Notes: a model not told the origin generated them from the letters alone. Positions 52,361 to 61,026 are shown, counted from the stretch's first letter. The stretch: 64,000 bases of DNA from Micromonospora sp. WMMD882 (GCF_027497255.1 NZ_CP114903.1:1364001-1428000); one strand, 5' to 3'. Translations and numbers: made by a program.

Positions 52361-53140
52361 ATGCGCCTGGCCACCTTCAACCTCCTGCACGGCCGCTCCC
52401 TCGCCGACGGCCTCGTCGACCCCGACCGGCTCACCGCCGCCGTCACCGCCCTCGACGCCGACGTCCTCGCCCTACAGGAAGTCGACCGCGACCAGTCCCG
52501 CAGCGGCCACCACGACCTCACCGCCATCGCCGCCCGCGCCCTGCACGCCCCCGAACACCGCTTCGCCGCCGCCGTCGTCGGCACCCCCGGCCACCAGTTC
52601 CGCCCCCTCACCCACGACGACGACGGCCACGGCGAACCCTGCTACGGCGTCGGCCTCGTCAGCCGATACCCCGCCCGCACCTGGCAGGTCACCCGCCTAC
52701 GCCCCGCCCCACTACGCTCCCCGGTCCTCATCCCCGGCCCCGGCGGCGGACTCGTCCTGCTCCGCGACGAACCCCGCGTCCTACTCGCCGCCGTCCTCGA
52801 CACCCCCCACGGACCCCTCACCGCCGCCGCCACCCACCTGTCCTTCGTCCCCGGCTGGAACGCCCGCCAACTACGCCAAGCCATCCGCGCCCTACGCACC
52901 CTGCCCGCCCCCCGCATCCTCCTCGGCGACCTCAACCTGCCCACCACCCCCACCCGACTCCTCACCGGCTGGCAACCCCTCGGCCGACGCCCCACCTACC
53001 CCGCAGCCCAACCCCGCATCCAACTCGACCACATCCTCGCCGACCCCCACGACGCCCACCGCCTCCCACCCGTCACCGCCGTCACCACCCCACTGTCCAC
53101 CATCTCCGACCACCGCCCCCTCGTCGTCGACCTCGGCTGA
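52361..53140 (+). CDS. endonuclease/exonuclease/phosphatase-family hydrolase
   Basis: 259 residues: start LATFNLLHGRSLADG, catalytic Glu in LALQEVDRDQS, LLGDLNLPTTP and the closing SDHRPLVVDLG. These are the conserved Asn, Glu, Asp and His of the EEP fold, which cleaves phosphodiesters (DNA, lipid head groups or nucleotides). No signal peptide, so cytoplasmic. Substrate not predictable. ATG 52361 follows CCACGTATGGTGCAGAA. Confidence 0.9.
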   Translation: MRLATFNLLHGRSLADGLVDPDRLTAAVTALDADVLALQEVDRDQSRSGHHDLTAIAARALHAPEHRFAAAVVGTPGHQFRPLTHDDDGHGEPCYGVGLVSRYPARTWQVTRLRPAPLRSPVLIPGPGGGLVLLRDEPRVLLAAVLDTPHGPLTAAATHLSFVPGWNARQLRQAIRALRTLPAPRILLGDLNLPTTPTRLLTGWQPLGRRPTYPAAQPRIQLDHILADPHDAHRLPPVTAVTTPLSTISDHRPLVVDLG

Positions 53141-53208
53141 ACCCCACCATTGACACACCACACTCCATTGGAGATCGTCGGACCACCAGCCACCCCACAG
53201 GAGGACCG

Positions 53209-54756
53209 GTGCCCGACCACCCCCACCCCACCCGACGACACCGCTACCTCATCATCGGCGCCGGACCCTCCGGCCTCCAACTCAGCTACTACCTCCAGCA
53301 GACCGGCAGCGACTACCTCACCATCGAACGCGCCCCCGCCCCCGCCGAATTCTTCCGCCACTTCCCCCGCCACCGCCGCCTCATCTCCCTCAACAAAACC
53401 CACACCACCAGCGACGACCCCGAAATCAAACTCCGCTGGGACTGGAACTCACTCCTCCACGAACCCGCCGACCTGCCCTTCCCCCACTACAGCCACGACT
53501 ACTTCCCCCACGCCGACGACATGGTCCGCTACCTCACCGACTTCCACCACCACCACAAACTCAACATCCAGTTCGACACCCCCGCCCACCACATCGACCG
53601 CACCCCCCACGGCTTCACCGTCCACACCGACCACCACACCATCCACGCCCAATGCCTCATCGTCGCCACCGGCTGGGGCCACCCCCACATCCCCGACATC
53701 CCCGGCATCGAACACGCCACCGGCTACGAAACCATGTCCACCGACCCCACCCACTACACCAACCACCGCGTCCTCATCCTCGGCAAAGGCAACTCCGCCT
53801 TCGAAACCGCCTCCGCCCTCCTCGGCCACGCCGCCATGATCCACCTCGCCAGCCCCCGCCCCCTCCGCCTCGCCTGGAACACCAAACACCCAGGCGACGT
53901 CCGCGGCCACCACGGCGCCGTCCTCGACAGCTACCAGTTCAAAACCCTCCACTCCGTCCTCGACTGCGTCATCGACGACATCCGCCCCCTCGACAACCGC
54001 TACCAGGTCCACCTCACCTACACCCACGCCGACAACGAAACCGCCGTCATGGAATACGACACCGTCCTCCGCTGCACCGGCTTCACCATGGACACCACCC
54101 CCTTCACCCCCCACACCCGACCCCACCTCGCCCCCAACCGCCGCATGCCCGCCACCACACCCGACTGGCAATCCACCAACATCGACGGCCTCTACTTCGC
54201 CGGCACCATCGCCCAGGACCACGACTTCAAACGCGCCTCCTCCGCCTTCATCGACGGGTTCCGCTACAACCTCCGCACCCTCACCCACCTGCTCCGCGAA
54301 CGCTACGACAACCAACCCCTACCCCACACCCACCACCAACCCGACCCCGACACCCTCACCACCCTCATCCTCGACCGCGTCAACTGGAGCTCCGCCCTCT
54401 GGACCCAGTTCGAATACCTCTCCGACGCCATCGTCATCGACCCCGACAAACCCGCCCGCCACTACCAGGACCTACCCGAAAACCACATCCGCCAACGCTT
54501 CCAACACCACCCCTACTACTACACGATCAGCCTCCGCTGGGGCCGCGACCCCCACCCCGACGTCTTCCACATCCGCCGCCACCCCCAACCCGACCGCGCC
54601 GCCGAAAGCGCCTTCATCCACCCCGTCATCCGCCGCTACCACGGCCCCAACCTCACCGACGAACTCCACCTCCTCGAAGACCTCCTCGCCGAATGGCGCC
54701 GCCCCGACCGCCACATCACCCCCCTCCACACCTGGCTCACCACACACCTCACCTGA
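53209..54756 (+). CDS. FAD-dependent NAD(P)-binding oxidoreductase (FOXRED2-like)
   Basis: 515 residues. FAD motif YLIIGAGPSGLQLSYYLQ near residue 14, then CLIVATGWG, the second dinucleotide fold LILGKGNSAFETASALLG near residue 195, and LYFAGTIAQDHDFKRASSAF. The layout is that of pyridine nucleotide-disulfide oxidoreductase/FMO-related proteins without the CxxC redox pair. Substrate unknown. His, Thr and Pro are strongly enriched by the C-rich codon bias. GTG 53209 follows AGGAGG. Confidence 0.88.
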   Translation: MPDHPHPTRRHRYLIIGAGPSGLQLSYYLQQTGSDYLTIERAPAPAEFFRHFPRHRRLISLNKTHTTSDDPEIKLRWDWNSLLHEPADLPFPHYSHDYFPHADDMVRYLTDFHHHHKLNIQFDTPAHHIDRTPHGFTVHTDHHTIHAQCLIVATGWGHPHIPDIPGIEHATGYETMSTDPTHYTNHRVLILGKGNSAFETASALLGHAAMIHLASPRPLRLAWNTKHPGDVRGHHGAVLDSYQFKTLHSVLDCVIDDIRPLDNRYQVHLTYTHADNETAVMEYDTVLRCTGFTMDTTPFTPHTRPHLAPNRRMPATTPDWQSTNIDGLYFAGTIAQDHDFKRASSAFIDGFRYNLRTLTHLLRERYDNQPLPHTHHQPDPDTLTTLILDRVNWSSALWTQFEYLSDAIVIDPDKPARHYQDLPENHIRQRFQHHPYYYTISLRWGRDPHPDVFHIRRHPQPDRAAESAFIHPVIRRYHGPNLTDELHLLEDLLAEWRRPDRHITPLHTWLTTHLT

Positions 54757-55407
54757 TCACCGCCACACCAACACCTCCTCCAACGGCTTCCGCCCCACAT
54801 CCGGCACCCACGCATCCTCCGCCGGAAACCCCACCGGCATCACCACGAACGGACGCTCCTCCGGCGGACGCCCACACACCTCATTCAAAAACCGCATCGG
54901 ACTCGGCGTATGCGTCAACGTCACCAACCCCGCCAGATGCAACGCCGTCACCAACACCCCCACCGCCATCCCCACCGACTCCTTCACGTAATACGGCTTC
55001 GGCGACCGCGGCCCCTGATGCACCTCGAACACCACGATCACCACCGGCGCCACCTCCAGAAACGGCTTACGCCAATCCGTCCCCAACGGCGCCAACGCCT
55101 CCAACCACCCCGACGACGCCCGACGCCCGTAAAACTCCCGCTCCTCCGCCTCCGCCGCCTCCCGCAACCGCCGCTTCCGCTCCACATCCGTCACCACCAC
55201 GAACCGCCACGGCTGCACATTCGCCCCCGACGGCGCCGACGCCGCCGCCCGCACCGCCTCCTCCACCACCCCCAACGGCACCGGATCCGCCGAAAAATGA
55301 CGCACCGAACGCCGCACCACCACCCGATCCGCGAAACCCCGCGCCACCCCCACCATCTCCGCCGCCGACAACCGACCACCCCCAGAACCCACCAACCGAC
55401 CCACCAC
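54757..55407 (-). CDS. nitroreductase-family protein
   Basis: 216 residues. FMN contacts: RRSVRHFSADPV, ASAPSGANVQPWRFVVV and GVLVTALHLAGL, then PVGFPAEDAWVPDV. An FMN- and NAD(P)H-dependent reductase of the nitroreductase superfamily; some members dehalogenate tyrosines or reduce quinones. It is convergent with the FAD oxidoreductase, the stops being directly adjacent, and divergent from the GCS2 gene. GTG 55407 follows AGGGAG. Confidence 0.9.
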   Translation of the reverse strand: MVGRLVGSGGGRLSAAEMVGVARGFADRVVVRRSVRHFSADPVPLGVVEEAVRAAASAPSGANVQPWRFVVVTDVERKRRLREAAEAEEREFYGRRASSGWLEALAPLGTDWRKPFLEVAPVVIVVFEVHQGPRSPKPYYVKESVGMAVGVLVTALHLAGLVTLTHTPSPMRFLNEVCGRPPEERPFVVMPVGFPAEDAWVPDVGRKPLEEVLVWR

Positions 55408-55569
55408 ACACTCCCTTCACCCAAGACCACGACAGCCAACCCGCCGCGACCCCACCAGCCTCCCCCCACCACCACCCCCACCCCTAACGCCAAAAAGCCC
55501 AACCCCCACCACACCCTCCACACCCGACAACCACCACACCCCCACACCCCCACACAGGAGAAACACCCG

Positions 55570-56685
55570 GTGCCCCCACCCACCACCGCCCCCCGCATCG
55601 GCGTCGAAGAAGAATTCCTCGTCATCGACCCCACCACCGGAACCACCACCCCCCACGCCACCACCATCATCAACCACGCCACCCCCCACCTCGGCACCCG
55701 CGTCTCCGGCGAAATCACCACCCTCCACATCGAAACCCGCACCAACCCCACCACCTCCACCACCCAACTCCTCCACGAACTCCTCGACGCCCGCACCACC
55801 ATCGCCCACGCCGCCACCACCAACGGACTCCACGTCATCCCCACCGGCACCCCCATCCAACCCGGCGCCGTACCCCCACCCATCACCCCCGGCCCCCGCC
55901 AAGACCACGGCACCGCCACCTACCGCGCCCTCCACGACGAACTCGCCATCTGCGCCGCCCACATCCACGTCGAAATACCCGACACCGAACACGCCCTCTA
56001 CGTCAGCAACCACCTCCGCCCCCACCTACCCCTCCTCATCGCCCTCACCGCCAACTCACCCCACTGGGAAGGCCGCGACACCGGCTACGCAAGCTGGCGC
56101 ACCATGACCTGGACCCGCTGGCCCAACGCCGGCCCCCCACCCCACTTCACCTCCCTCACCCACTACCACCACACCATCCACACCCTCACCACCGCCGGCG
56201 CCCTCGTCGACCCCGCCACCCTCTTCTGGGACATCCGCCCCTCACCCACCCACCCCACCCTCGAAATCCGCGCCGCCGACGTCCCCATCACCGCCACCGA
56301 AACCGCCACCCTCGCCGCCATCGTCCGCGCCCTCACCACCCACGCCACCCACGCCATCCACCACGGCGACCACGGCCCCGACACCCCCACCGAAACCCTC
56401 CGCGCCGCCTACTGGCGCGCCGCCCGAGACGGACTCGACGGCCACCTACTCGACCCCCACACCCACCAACTACGCCCCGCCCACCACATCCTCACCGACC
56501 TCATCGACCACCTCACCCCCACCCTCCACGCCCACGACGACCACCACCTCGTCACCACCACCATCAAGCACCTCACCACCACCGGCACCGGCGCCACCCG
56601 CCAACGACACGCCGCCCGTCAACACGGCAACCTCACCGACGTCACCACCTACCTCGCCAACCACCTCACCGCCACCCACCCCTGA
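55570..56685 (+). CDS. glutamate-cysteine ligase-type carboxylate-amine ligase (GCS2/YbdK)
   Basis: 371 residues, start RIGVEEEFLVIDPTTG, the GCS2 signature. Also HVIPTGT, AAHIHVEIPDTEHAL (HxHxE), NSPHWEGRDTGYASWRTM and DIRPSPTHPTLEIRAADVP. This ATP-grasp-like glutamine synthetase fold joins an amine to a carboxylate, typically Glu plus Cys; the actual substrate in mycothiol-users is uncertain. GTG 55570 has CAGGAG upstream. The sequence is exceptionally rich in His, Thr and Pro from the C-biased strand. Confidence 0.9.
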   Translation: MPPPTTAPRIGVEEEFLVIDPTTGTTTPHATTIINHATPHLGTRVSGEITTLHIETRTNPTTSTTQLLHELLDARTTIAHAATTNGLHVIPTGTPIQPGAVPPPITPGPRQDHGTATYRALHDELAICAAHIHVEIPDTEHALYVSNHLRPHLPLLIALTANSPHWEGRDTGYASWRTMTWTRWPNAGPPPHFTSLTHYHHTIHTLTTAGALVDPATLFWDIRPSPTHPTLEIRAADVPITATETATLAAIVRALTTHATHAIHHGDHGPDTPTETLRAAYWRAARDGLDGHLLDPHTHQLRPAHHILTDLIDHLTPTLHAHDDHHLVTTTIKHLTTTGTGATRQRHAARQHGNLTDVTTYLANHLTATHP

Positions 56686-56757
56686 GACCCCACCACACCC
56701 ACACATCCCGCACGATCGCGACAGACCCCGCACCCCACCCACTGACACCATCGCCCC

Positions 56758-58032
56758 ATGGCCGACACCACGCACCTACGACACCGCGCCCACGCCCACA
56801 CCGACCTGCTCACCACCCGACTCCGACAACTCGTCGAACACGAAACCCCACCCGGCCACACCACCGCCCTCACCACCTGCGCCGACCTCCTCCACACCTG
56901 GGGAACCGCCGCCCTGCGCCGACCCCCCCGACACATCCACCGCGACGGACCACCCCACCTCCTCTGGGCCGCCGAAGACCAACGCGTCCTCCTCCTCGGC
57001 CACTACGACACCGTCTGGCCCGCCGGCACCATCCACGACTGGCCCTTCACCACCAACGGCCACACCGCCACCGGCCCCGGCATCTGCGACATGAAAGCCG
57101 GCATCGTCCAGATGCTCACCGCACTCGAACTGACCACCGACCCCACCCACATCGGCGTCCTGCTCACCAGCGACGAAGAAAGCGGCTCACCCACCTCCCG
57201 CGCCCTCATCGAAGAACAAGCCAGCCGATCCGCCGCCGTCCTCGTCCTCGAACCCAGCACCGAAACCGGCGACCTCAAAATCGCCCGAAAAGGCGGATCC
57301 GCCTACCAGATCCACATCCACGGCCGCGCCGCCCACGCCGGCGTCGAACCCCACCGAGGCATCAACGCCGCCGTCGAACTCGCCCACCAGATCCTCACCA
57401 TCCGCGACCACAACACCCCCGACACCACCGTCACCCCCACCGCCCTCACCGCCGGAACCATGTCCAACGTCGTCCCCGAAACCGCCACCCTCACCGTCGA
57501 CGTACGCGCCTGGACCCCCCACGAACTCCACCGCGTCGACACCCTCCTGCACAACCTCCGCCCCCACCTACCCGGCGCCACCCTCACCGTCACCGGCGGC
57601 ATCAACCGCAACCCCCTCACCGACACCCTCTCCCGCCCACTCCTGCGCCTCGCCCAGGACGCCGCCACCCAACTCGGCCTACCCCCCATCCACGGCGCCC
57701 ACGTCGCCGGCGCCTCCGACGCCAACTTCACCGGCGGCCTCGGCGTACCCACCCTCGACGGCCTCGGCGCAGTCGGTGGCCTACCCCACGCCCGCGGCGA
57801 ATGGATCGACCTCACCCGCATGCCCGAACGCGCCGCCCTGCTCGCCCTCATGCTCGAACACCTCACCACCACACCCCACGCCACCACCACCAACCCGCCT
57901 GACCTCACCCCACCAACCCCGCCAACACCCGATGCGTACGGTTCGACCGCACCGCCGCCCGCTGCTGACCCGCCGTCACCTCGATGTACGACTGCGACGA
58001 CGACAACGACGCATGCCCCAGCAACCGCATGA
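56758..58032 (+). CDS. M20-family metallopeptidase
   Basis: 424 residues. Metal site: LGHYDTVWPAG (H, D), GPGICDMKAGIVQML (D), SDEESGSPTS (Glu catalytic and metal); dimerisation domain follows and the last metal histidine is in GGLPHARGEWIDL near residue 345. The M20 domain ends near residue 375. The final 50 residues read through the convergent recombinase gene (128-base overlap) and are low-complexity, so the natural stop may be altered or the tail is non-functional. Confidence 0.88.
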   Translation: MADTTHLRHRAHAHTDLLTTRLRQLVEHETPPGHTTALTTCADLLHTWGTAALRRPPRHIHRDGPPHLLWAAEDQRVLLLGHYDTVWPAGTIHDWPFTTNGHTATGPGICDMKAGIVQMLTALELTTDPTHIGVLLTSDEESGSPTSRALIEEQASRSAAVLVLEPSTETGDLKIARKGGSAYQIHIHGRAAHAGVEPHRGINAAVELAHQILTIRDHNTPDTTVTPTALTAGTMSNVVPETATLTVDVRAWTPHELHRVDTLLHNLRPHLPGATLTVTGGINRNPLTDTLSRPLLRLAQDAATQLGLPPIHGAHVAGASDANFTGGLGVPTLDGLGAVGGLPHARGEWIDLTRMPERAALLALMLEHLTTTPHATTTNPPDLTPPTPPTPDAYGSTAPPPAADPPSPRCTTATTTTTHAPATA

Positions 58033-58894
58033 TCTCCGCCGCGCTCGCCCCGTCCTCGGCCAACCGCGTCGCGAACGTGTGCCGCAACGCGTGCAACCGC
58101 GCGCCCACCGGCACCCGATCGGTGACCCCTGCCCGCCGGTAACACGAATCCACCAGATACTGCAGCCCGCCACGGCGCAACGGCTCACCCCGACGGTCCA
58201 CCAGCAACGCCGAGTCCGGCCGTACCGAACGCCTACCGAACCGCCGCGCCCGGCTCTCCAGGTAGGCCACCAGCACCTCGTCCAACTCCGGCTCCACCGG
58301 CACCACCCGCGGCCGGCCACCCTTGCCCGCCACGTCCACCCGCCGCTCACCGGGCCGACCGGCCACACTCGCCACCCGTAACGCCAGCAGCTCCGACAGT
58401 CGCAGCCCCGTGCACAACGCCAGCGCCAGGACGGCCACGTCCCGCTCCGGCCACGGGTCGTGCTGCCGACCGGCGCCCTGCGCCACGGCGGCGAGCAGCC
58501 GCTCCGGGGTGTCCTCCCCGCGTAGCGGCTTGGGCTGGGGGAGTGGGGCGCGGGGCCGGTCCACCGCCGGCATCGGATTCCCGGCGACCACCCCCTCCGC
58601 CACCAGGTACGTGAAGAAGTTGTTCCAGGTGGACCAGGCCCGGTGCACCGACGCCGCCGCGCGGGGAGCGGCGTACGCCGCGAACGCGGCCCGCAGCAGC
58701 CGGGGGGAGAGGTCGGTGATCGTCAGGGCGTCCAGGGGGAGGGGAGTGGCCGCCCGTTCCGCCGCCAGGCGCGCCACCCCCACCAGGTCCCGCCGGTACG
58801 CGTCGAGCGTGTGCGGGGACGGCTTGCGGGTGGCCCGGGCGACGAGGAACTCCTCGACGAGCACCAGAAACACACTGTCCACTTTGTCATGCAT
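57905..58894 (-). CDS. tyrosine recombinase (XerC/XerD-like)
   Basis: 329 residues. N-terminal SAM-like core-binding domain (residues 10-110) then the catalytic domain with all six residues visible: Arg in CTGLRLSELLAL, Lys in GKGGRPRVVP, HxxR in LHALRHTFATRL, His in LLGHASLSSSQ and nucleophile Tyr303 in SQSYIEV. Length and domains fit Xer recombinases rather than longer phage integrases. The start at 58894 lies inside a dif-like palindrome; upstream extension is unsupported. A candidate dif is 466 bases upstream. Overlaps the M20 gene end by 128 bases. Confidence 0.93.
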   Translation of the reverse strand: MHDKVDSVFLVLVEEFLVARATRKPSPHTLDAYRRDLVGVARLAAERAATPLPLDALTITDLSPRLLRAAFAAYAAPRAAASVHRAWSTWNNFFTYLVAEGVVAGNPMPAVDRPRAPLPQPKPLRGEDTPERLLAAVAQGAGRQHDPWPERDVAVLALALCTGLRLSELLALRVASVAGRPGERRVDVAGKGGRPRVVPVEPELDEVLVAYLESRARRFGRRSVRPDSALLVDRRGEPLRRGGLQYLVDSCYRRAGVTDRVPVGARLHALRHTFATRLAEDGASAAEIMRLLGHASLSSSQSYIEVTAGQQRAAVRSNRTHRVLAGLVG

Positions 58895-58913
58895 AAGGGT
58901 AATTATGCATGAT
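58886..58913. promoter_or_regulatory. dif-like 11-6-11 palindrome at the recombinase start
   Basis: Arms GTCATGCATAA and TTATGCATGAT around six bases GGGTAA; the inner 10 bases of each arm are exact complements. The CATAA/TTATG core resembles a Xer site. It covers the start codon of the recombinase gene, so it may be an autoregulatory operator, an alternative Xer site, or both. Confidence 0.6.
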
Positions 58914-59184
58914 TTTCGGGTCCGGTGGCCAGGGCGGGGGAGAGCGGCAATCCGGCCGCCCACGTCTCCTCCGCCCCATGACGGGGACACGCCGGGCGCT
59001 CTGCGCGCATGACGGCCTGCGTCGCCGTACCGGAGAGGGACCCGACCACCGGGGGTGGAGACGGTGGCCCGACCCGGAGTGAGAGCCGTCGGGCCGGTGT
59101 CGGGCTGATCGGCCATCCGGCCGGCGCCACTCGGTACCACCCGGCCTCACGTCGGACCACGGATGCCTCGCGGTTGCTCGCGCC

Positions 59185-59224
59185 GCGCGAAGACGCCTCG
59201 CCGCGGCGCGAGGCGTCTTCGCGC
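59185..59224. other. long hairpin with 17-bp perfect stem
   Basis: GCGCGAAGACGCCTCGC and GCGAGGCGTCTTCGCGC flank six bases (CGCGGC). It lies between dif and the recombinase. It could be the terminator of the minus-strand SDR gene or a DNA-level structure; no T-run follows. Confidence 0.7.
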
Positions 59225-59359
59225 AGTAGACCGGACTCCGGCTGGTGCGAAAATCCCGACCGATCCCGACCGGACCGCATGATCGACTCCAGATCAGCGA
59301 GACGGGGTGATCCGCCTTCGGGAGACACTCCTGTTTCCGTGAACCGCTCGACCCAGCCA

Positions 59360-59387
59360 AAATTCGATAATGTACATTATGTCAAGT
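59360..59387. other. dif: candidate chromosomal dif site (XerCD recombination site)
   Basis: Eleven-base arms AAATTCGATAA and TTATGTCAAGT flank the six-base centre TGTACA. The core ATAA, TGTACA, TTATGTCAA is what I recall as the actinobacterial dif consensus; it is a markedly AT-rich island in very GC-rich DNA and coincides with the + strand skew switch. I cannot verify it against aligned sequences. Confidence 0.75.
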
Positions 59388-59417
59388 TGAGGATGGCGAG
59401 CCTCCTCCGCCCGAAGG

Positions 59418-60149
59418 TCAGAGGCCGCCGCCGACGCGCAGCACCGTCCCGGTGGTGTACGACGCGTCCGGTCCCAGCAGCCAGGCGACGGCGGCGGCCA
59501 CCTCGTCGGGTTCACCGGGACGGCCGAGCGGGATGCGGTCGGCGGAGCGGTCGGGTCGGTCCGGCATCCCGGACTGGGCGTGGATGTCGGTGCGGATGAT
59601 GCCGGGCGCGACCGCGTTGACCCGGATGCCGCGCGGGGCGAGCTCCTTGGCCAGGCCGATGGTGAGGGTGTCGGTGGCGGCCTTGCTGGCGGCGTAGTGG
59701 ATGTACTCCCCCGGGCTGCCGAGGGTGGCGGCGACCGAGGAGACGTTGACGATTGCCGATCCGGCTGCCATCCGGCGGGCGGCCTGTTGGGCGCAGAGCA
59801 GGTAGCCGACGATGTTGACGTCGACGACCTGGCGGATGTCGTCGACGGCGAGGTCGACGAAGGGGCCGATCGGGCTGGTGACGCCGGCGTTGTTGACCAG
59901 GCCGGTGATCGGGCCGAGAGTCTGGGTGGCGGTGTCGAACAGGTGGGTGACCTGGTCGGGTTCGCGGGTGTCGGTGGGCAGGGCGATGCCGTGGCGTCCG
60001 GCGGCGTGGATGTCGGCGAGCACCGCGGTGGCGGCGGCGTGGTCGCGTCGGTAGCACAGGGCGATGTCGTGGCCGGCGTGGGCGAGTCTGCGGGCGGTGG
60101 CGGCGCCGATGCCGCGTGCGCCGCCGGTGATGACGGTTACCGGTGCCAC
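59418..60149 (-). CDS. SDR-family oxidoreductase (FabG-like)
   Basis: 243 residues. TGGARGIGAATARRL, NNAGVTSPIGP, the catalytic Ser and YAASK (Tyr and Lys), and AVAPGIIRTDI are the classical SDR motifs. 3-Oxoacyl-ACP reductases of this type are typical, but the substrate is unspecified. GTG 60149 follows GAGAGGA. The gene sits beside dif and is unrelated to recombination on present evidence. Confidence 0.93.
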   Translation of the reverse strand: MAPVTVITGGARGIGAATARRLAHAGHDIALCYRRDHAAATAVLADIHAAGRHGIALPTDTREPDQVTHLFDTATQTLGPITGLVNNAGVTSPIGPFVDLAVDDIRQVVDVNIVGYLLCAQQAARRMAAGSAIVNVSSVAATLGSPGEYIHYAASKAATDTLTIGLAKELAPRGIRVNAVAPGIIRTDIHAQSGMPDRPDRSADRIPLGRPGEPDEVAAAVAWLLGPDASYTTGTVLRVGGGL

Positions 60150-60291
60150 GGTGTCCTCTCCCCCGGTCGGTGGTCGTGTCGGGGAGGTTACCGGCGTGGT
60201 CGGGTGGGGGTGGTCCCCCGGCGGGTGGGGTGTCGGGGCGGGCTGGTATCAAGGCAGGGAAATCAGACAGATGTTCGGAAATGAGGTTGGC

Positions 60292-61005
60292 ATGGGTGCC
60301 GAGGGCCAGGGTTTGTCCACTGACGAGGTGCAGGGCATCCGGGAGGCGTTGGCGGCGGGGCGGAAGCCGAGGGTGGTGTTCACGGCGTCGGCGGGGCAGG
60401 TGGCCGGTCAGGTGGGTCAGGTGGTGGAGTTGACGGATCCGGCGGTGTCGGACGAGTTCGTGGTGGTGCGGTTCGGGCGGGACGAGTTGCCCTTCTCCCC
60501 TGCCGATGTGGCGGTGGCGCCGCGGGGTGTGGGGCGGCGGGTGAAGGCGGAGCCGGAGCCGGAGGTGGCGCCGGTGGTGGAGGTGGCGCCGGTGGAGCCG
60601 GAGTTCGTGTTGGAGCGTCCGGTGTCGCGGGTCGAGGAGTCGGGTGGGCAGGGGGCGCGGCGGGAGGAGCCGAAGGTGGGGTCCGGGGAGGCGCGGCCGG
60701 CGCGGCGGCCGGTGAAGGCGGTGAAGGCGAAGGGGCCGTCGGGTCTGGTGGTGACGTTGCAGTACGCCGAGGGTGAGTGGACGGTGGCGGCGCAGCAGGG
60801 CAGTCGGTCGTTGGCGAAGCCGTACGTGGTGCGGCCGGCGGAGGCGTTGCGGATGGTGGCGTTGGTGGATGTGCCGGGGGTGCAGGAGGCGGTGGAGCAG
60901 ATTCTGGCGGCGGAGCGGGCTGAGGCGGAGCAGCAGGCGGAGAAGTTGCGGGCGGAGTTGGCGGAGATCGAGGCGCGGTTGGCGGAGTTGCGCGAGGCGG
61001 GTTGA
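60292..61005 (+). CDS. conserved-looking protein of unknown function, coiled-coil C-terminus
   Basis: 237 residues from ATG 60292 (GAGGTT at 60283); ATG 60271 is an alternative. Residues 5-75 form an N-terminal domain (LSTDEVQGIREALAAGRKPR, GQVAGQVGQVVEL) with a beta-barrel-like pattern; 76-145 is a Pro/Glu/Arg-rich linker; 145-195 a second small domain (VVTLQYAEGEWTVAAQQGS, SLAKPYVVRPAEAL); 200-237 a coiled coil (AERAEAEQQAEKLRAELAE). I do not recognise the family. Basic linker could contact nucleic acid. Ends at a strong shared terminator. Confidence 0.75.
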   Translation: MGAEGQGLSTDEVQGIREALAAGRKPRVVFTASAGQVAGQVGQVVELTDPAVSDEFVVVRFGRDELPFSPADVAVAPRGVGRRVKAEPEPEVAPVVEVAPVEPEFVLERPVSRVEESGGQGARREEPKVGSGEARPARRPVKAVKAKGPSGLVVTLQYAEGEWTVAAQQGSRSLAKPYVVRPAEALRMVALVDVPGVQEAVEQILAAERAEAEQQAEKLRAELAEIEARLAELREAG

Positions 61006-61026
61006 GGTTGTTCGGGTGGGTGGGGT

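Larger units (their letters stand above)
58913..59417. other. non-coding region between recombinase and SDR genes, with dif
   Basis: 505 bases with no gene that I can support; the arginine-rich frames across it are shadows. It holds a 40-base hairpin (59185-59224) and the candidate dif (59360-59387). The SDR gene ends at 59418 and the recombinase starts at 58894, both on the minus strand. Confidence 0.7.

Noticed and set aside
57905..58894. Phage or genomic-island integrase
   Set aside because: Size and domains fit Xer proteins, no tRNA attachment site, excisionase or phage genes are near, and a dif-like site is adjacent. Not fully excluded.
59009..59599. 196-residue + strand open frame over the dif region
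   Set aside because: Low-complexity Arg/Ser/Pro sequence without a ribosome site; it crosses a perfect hairpin and the AT-rich dif.
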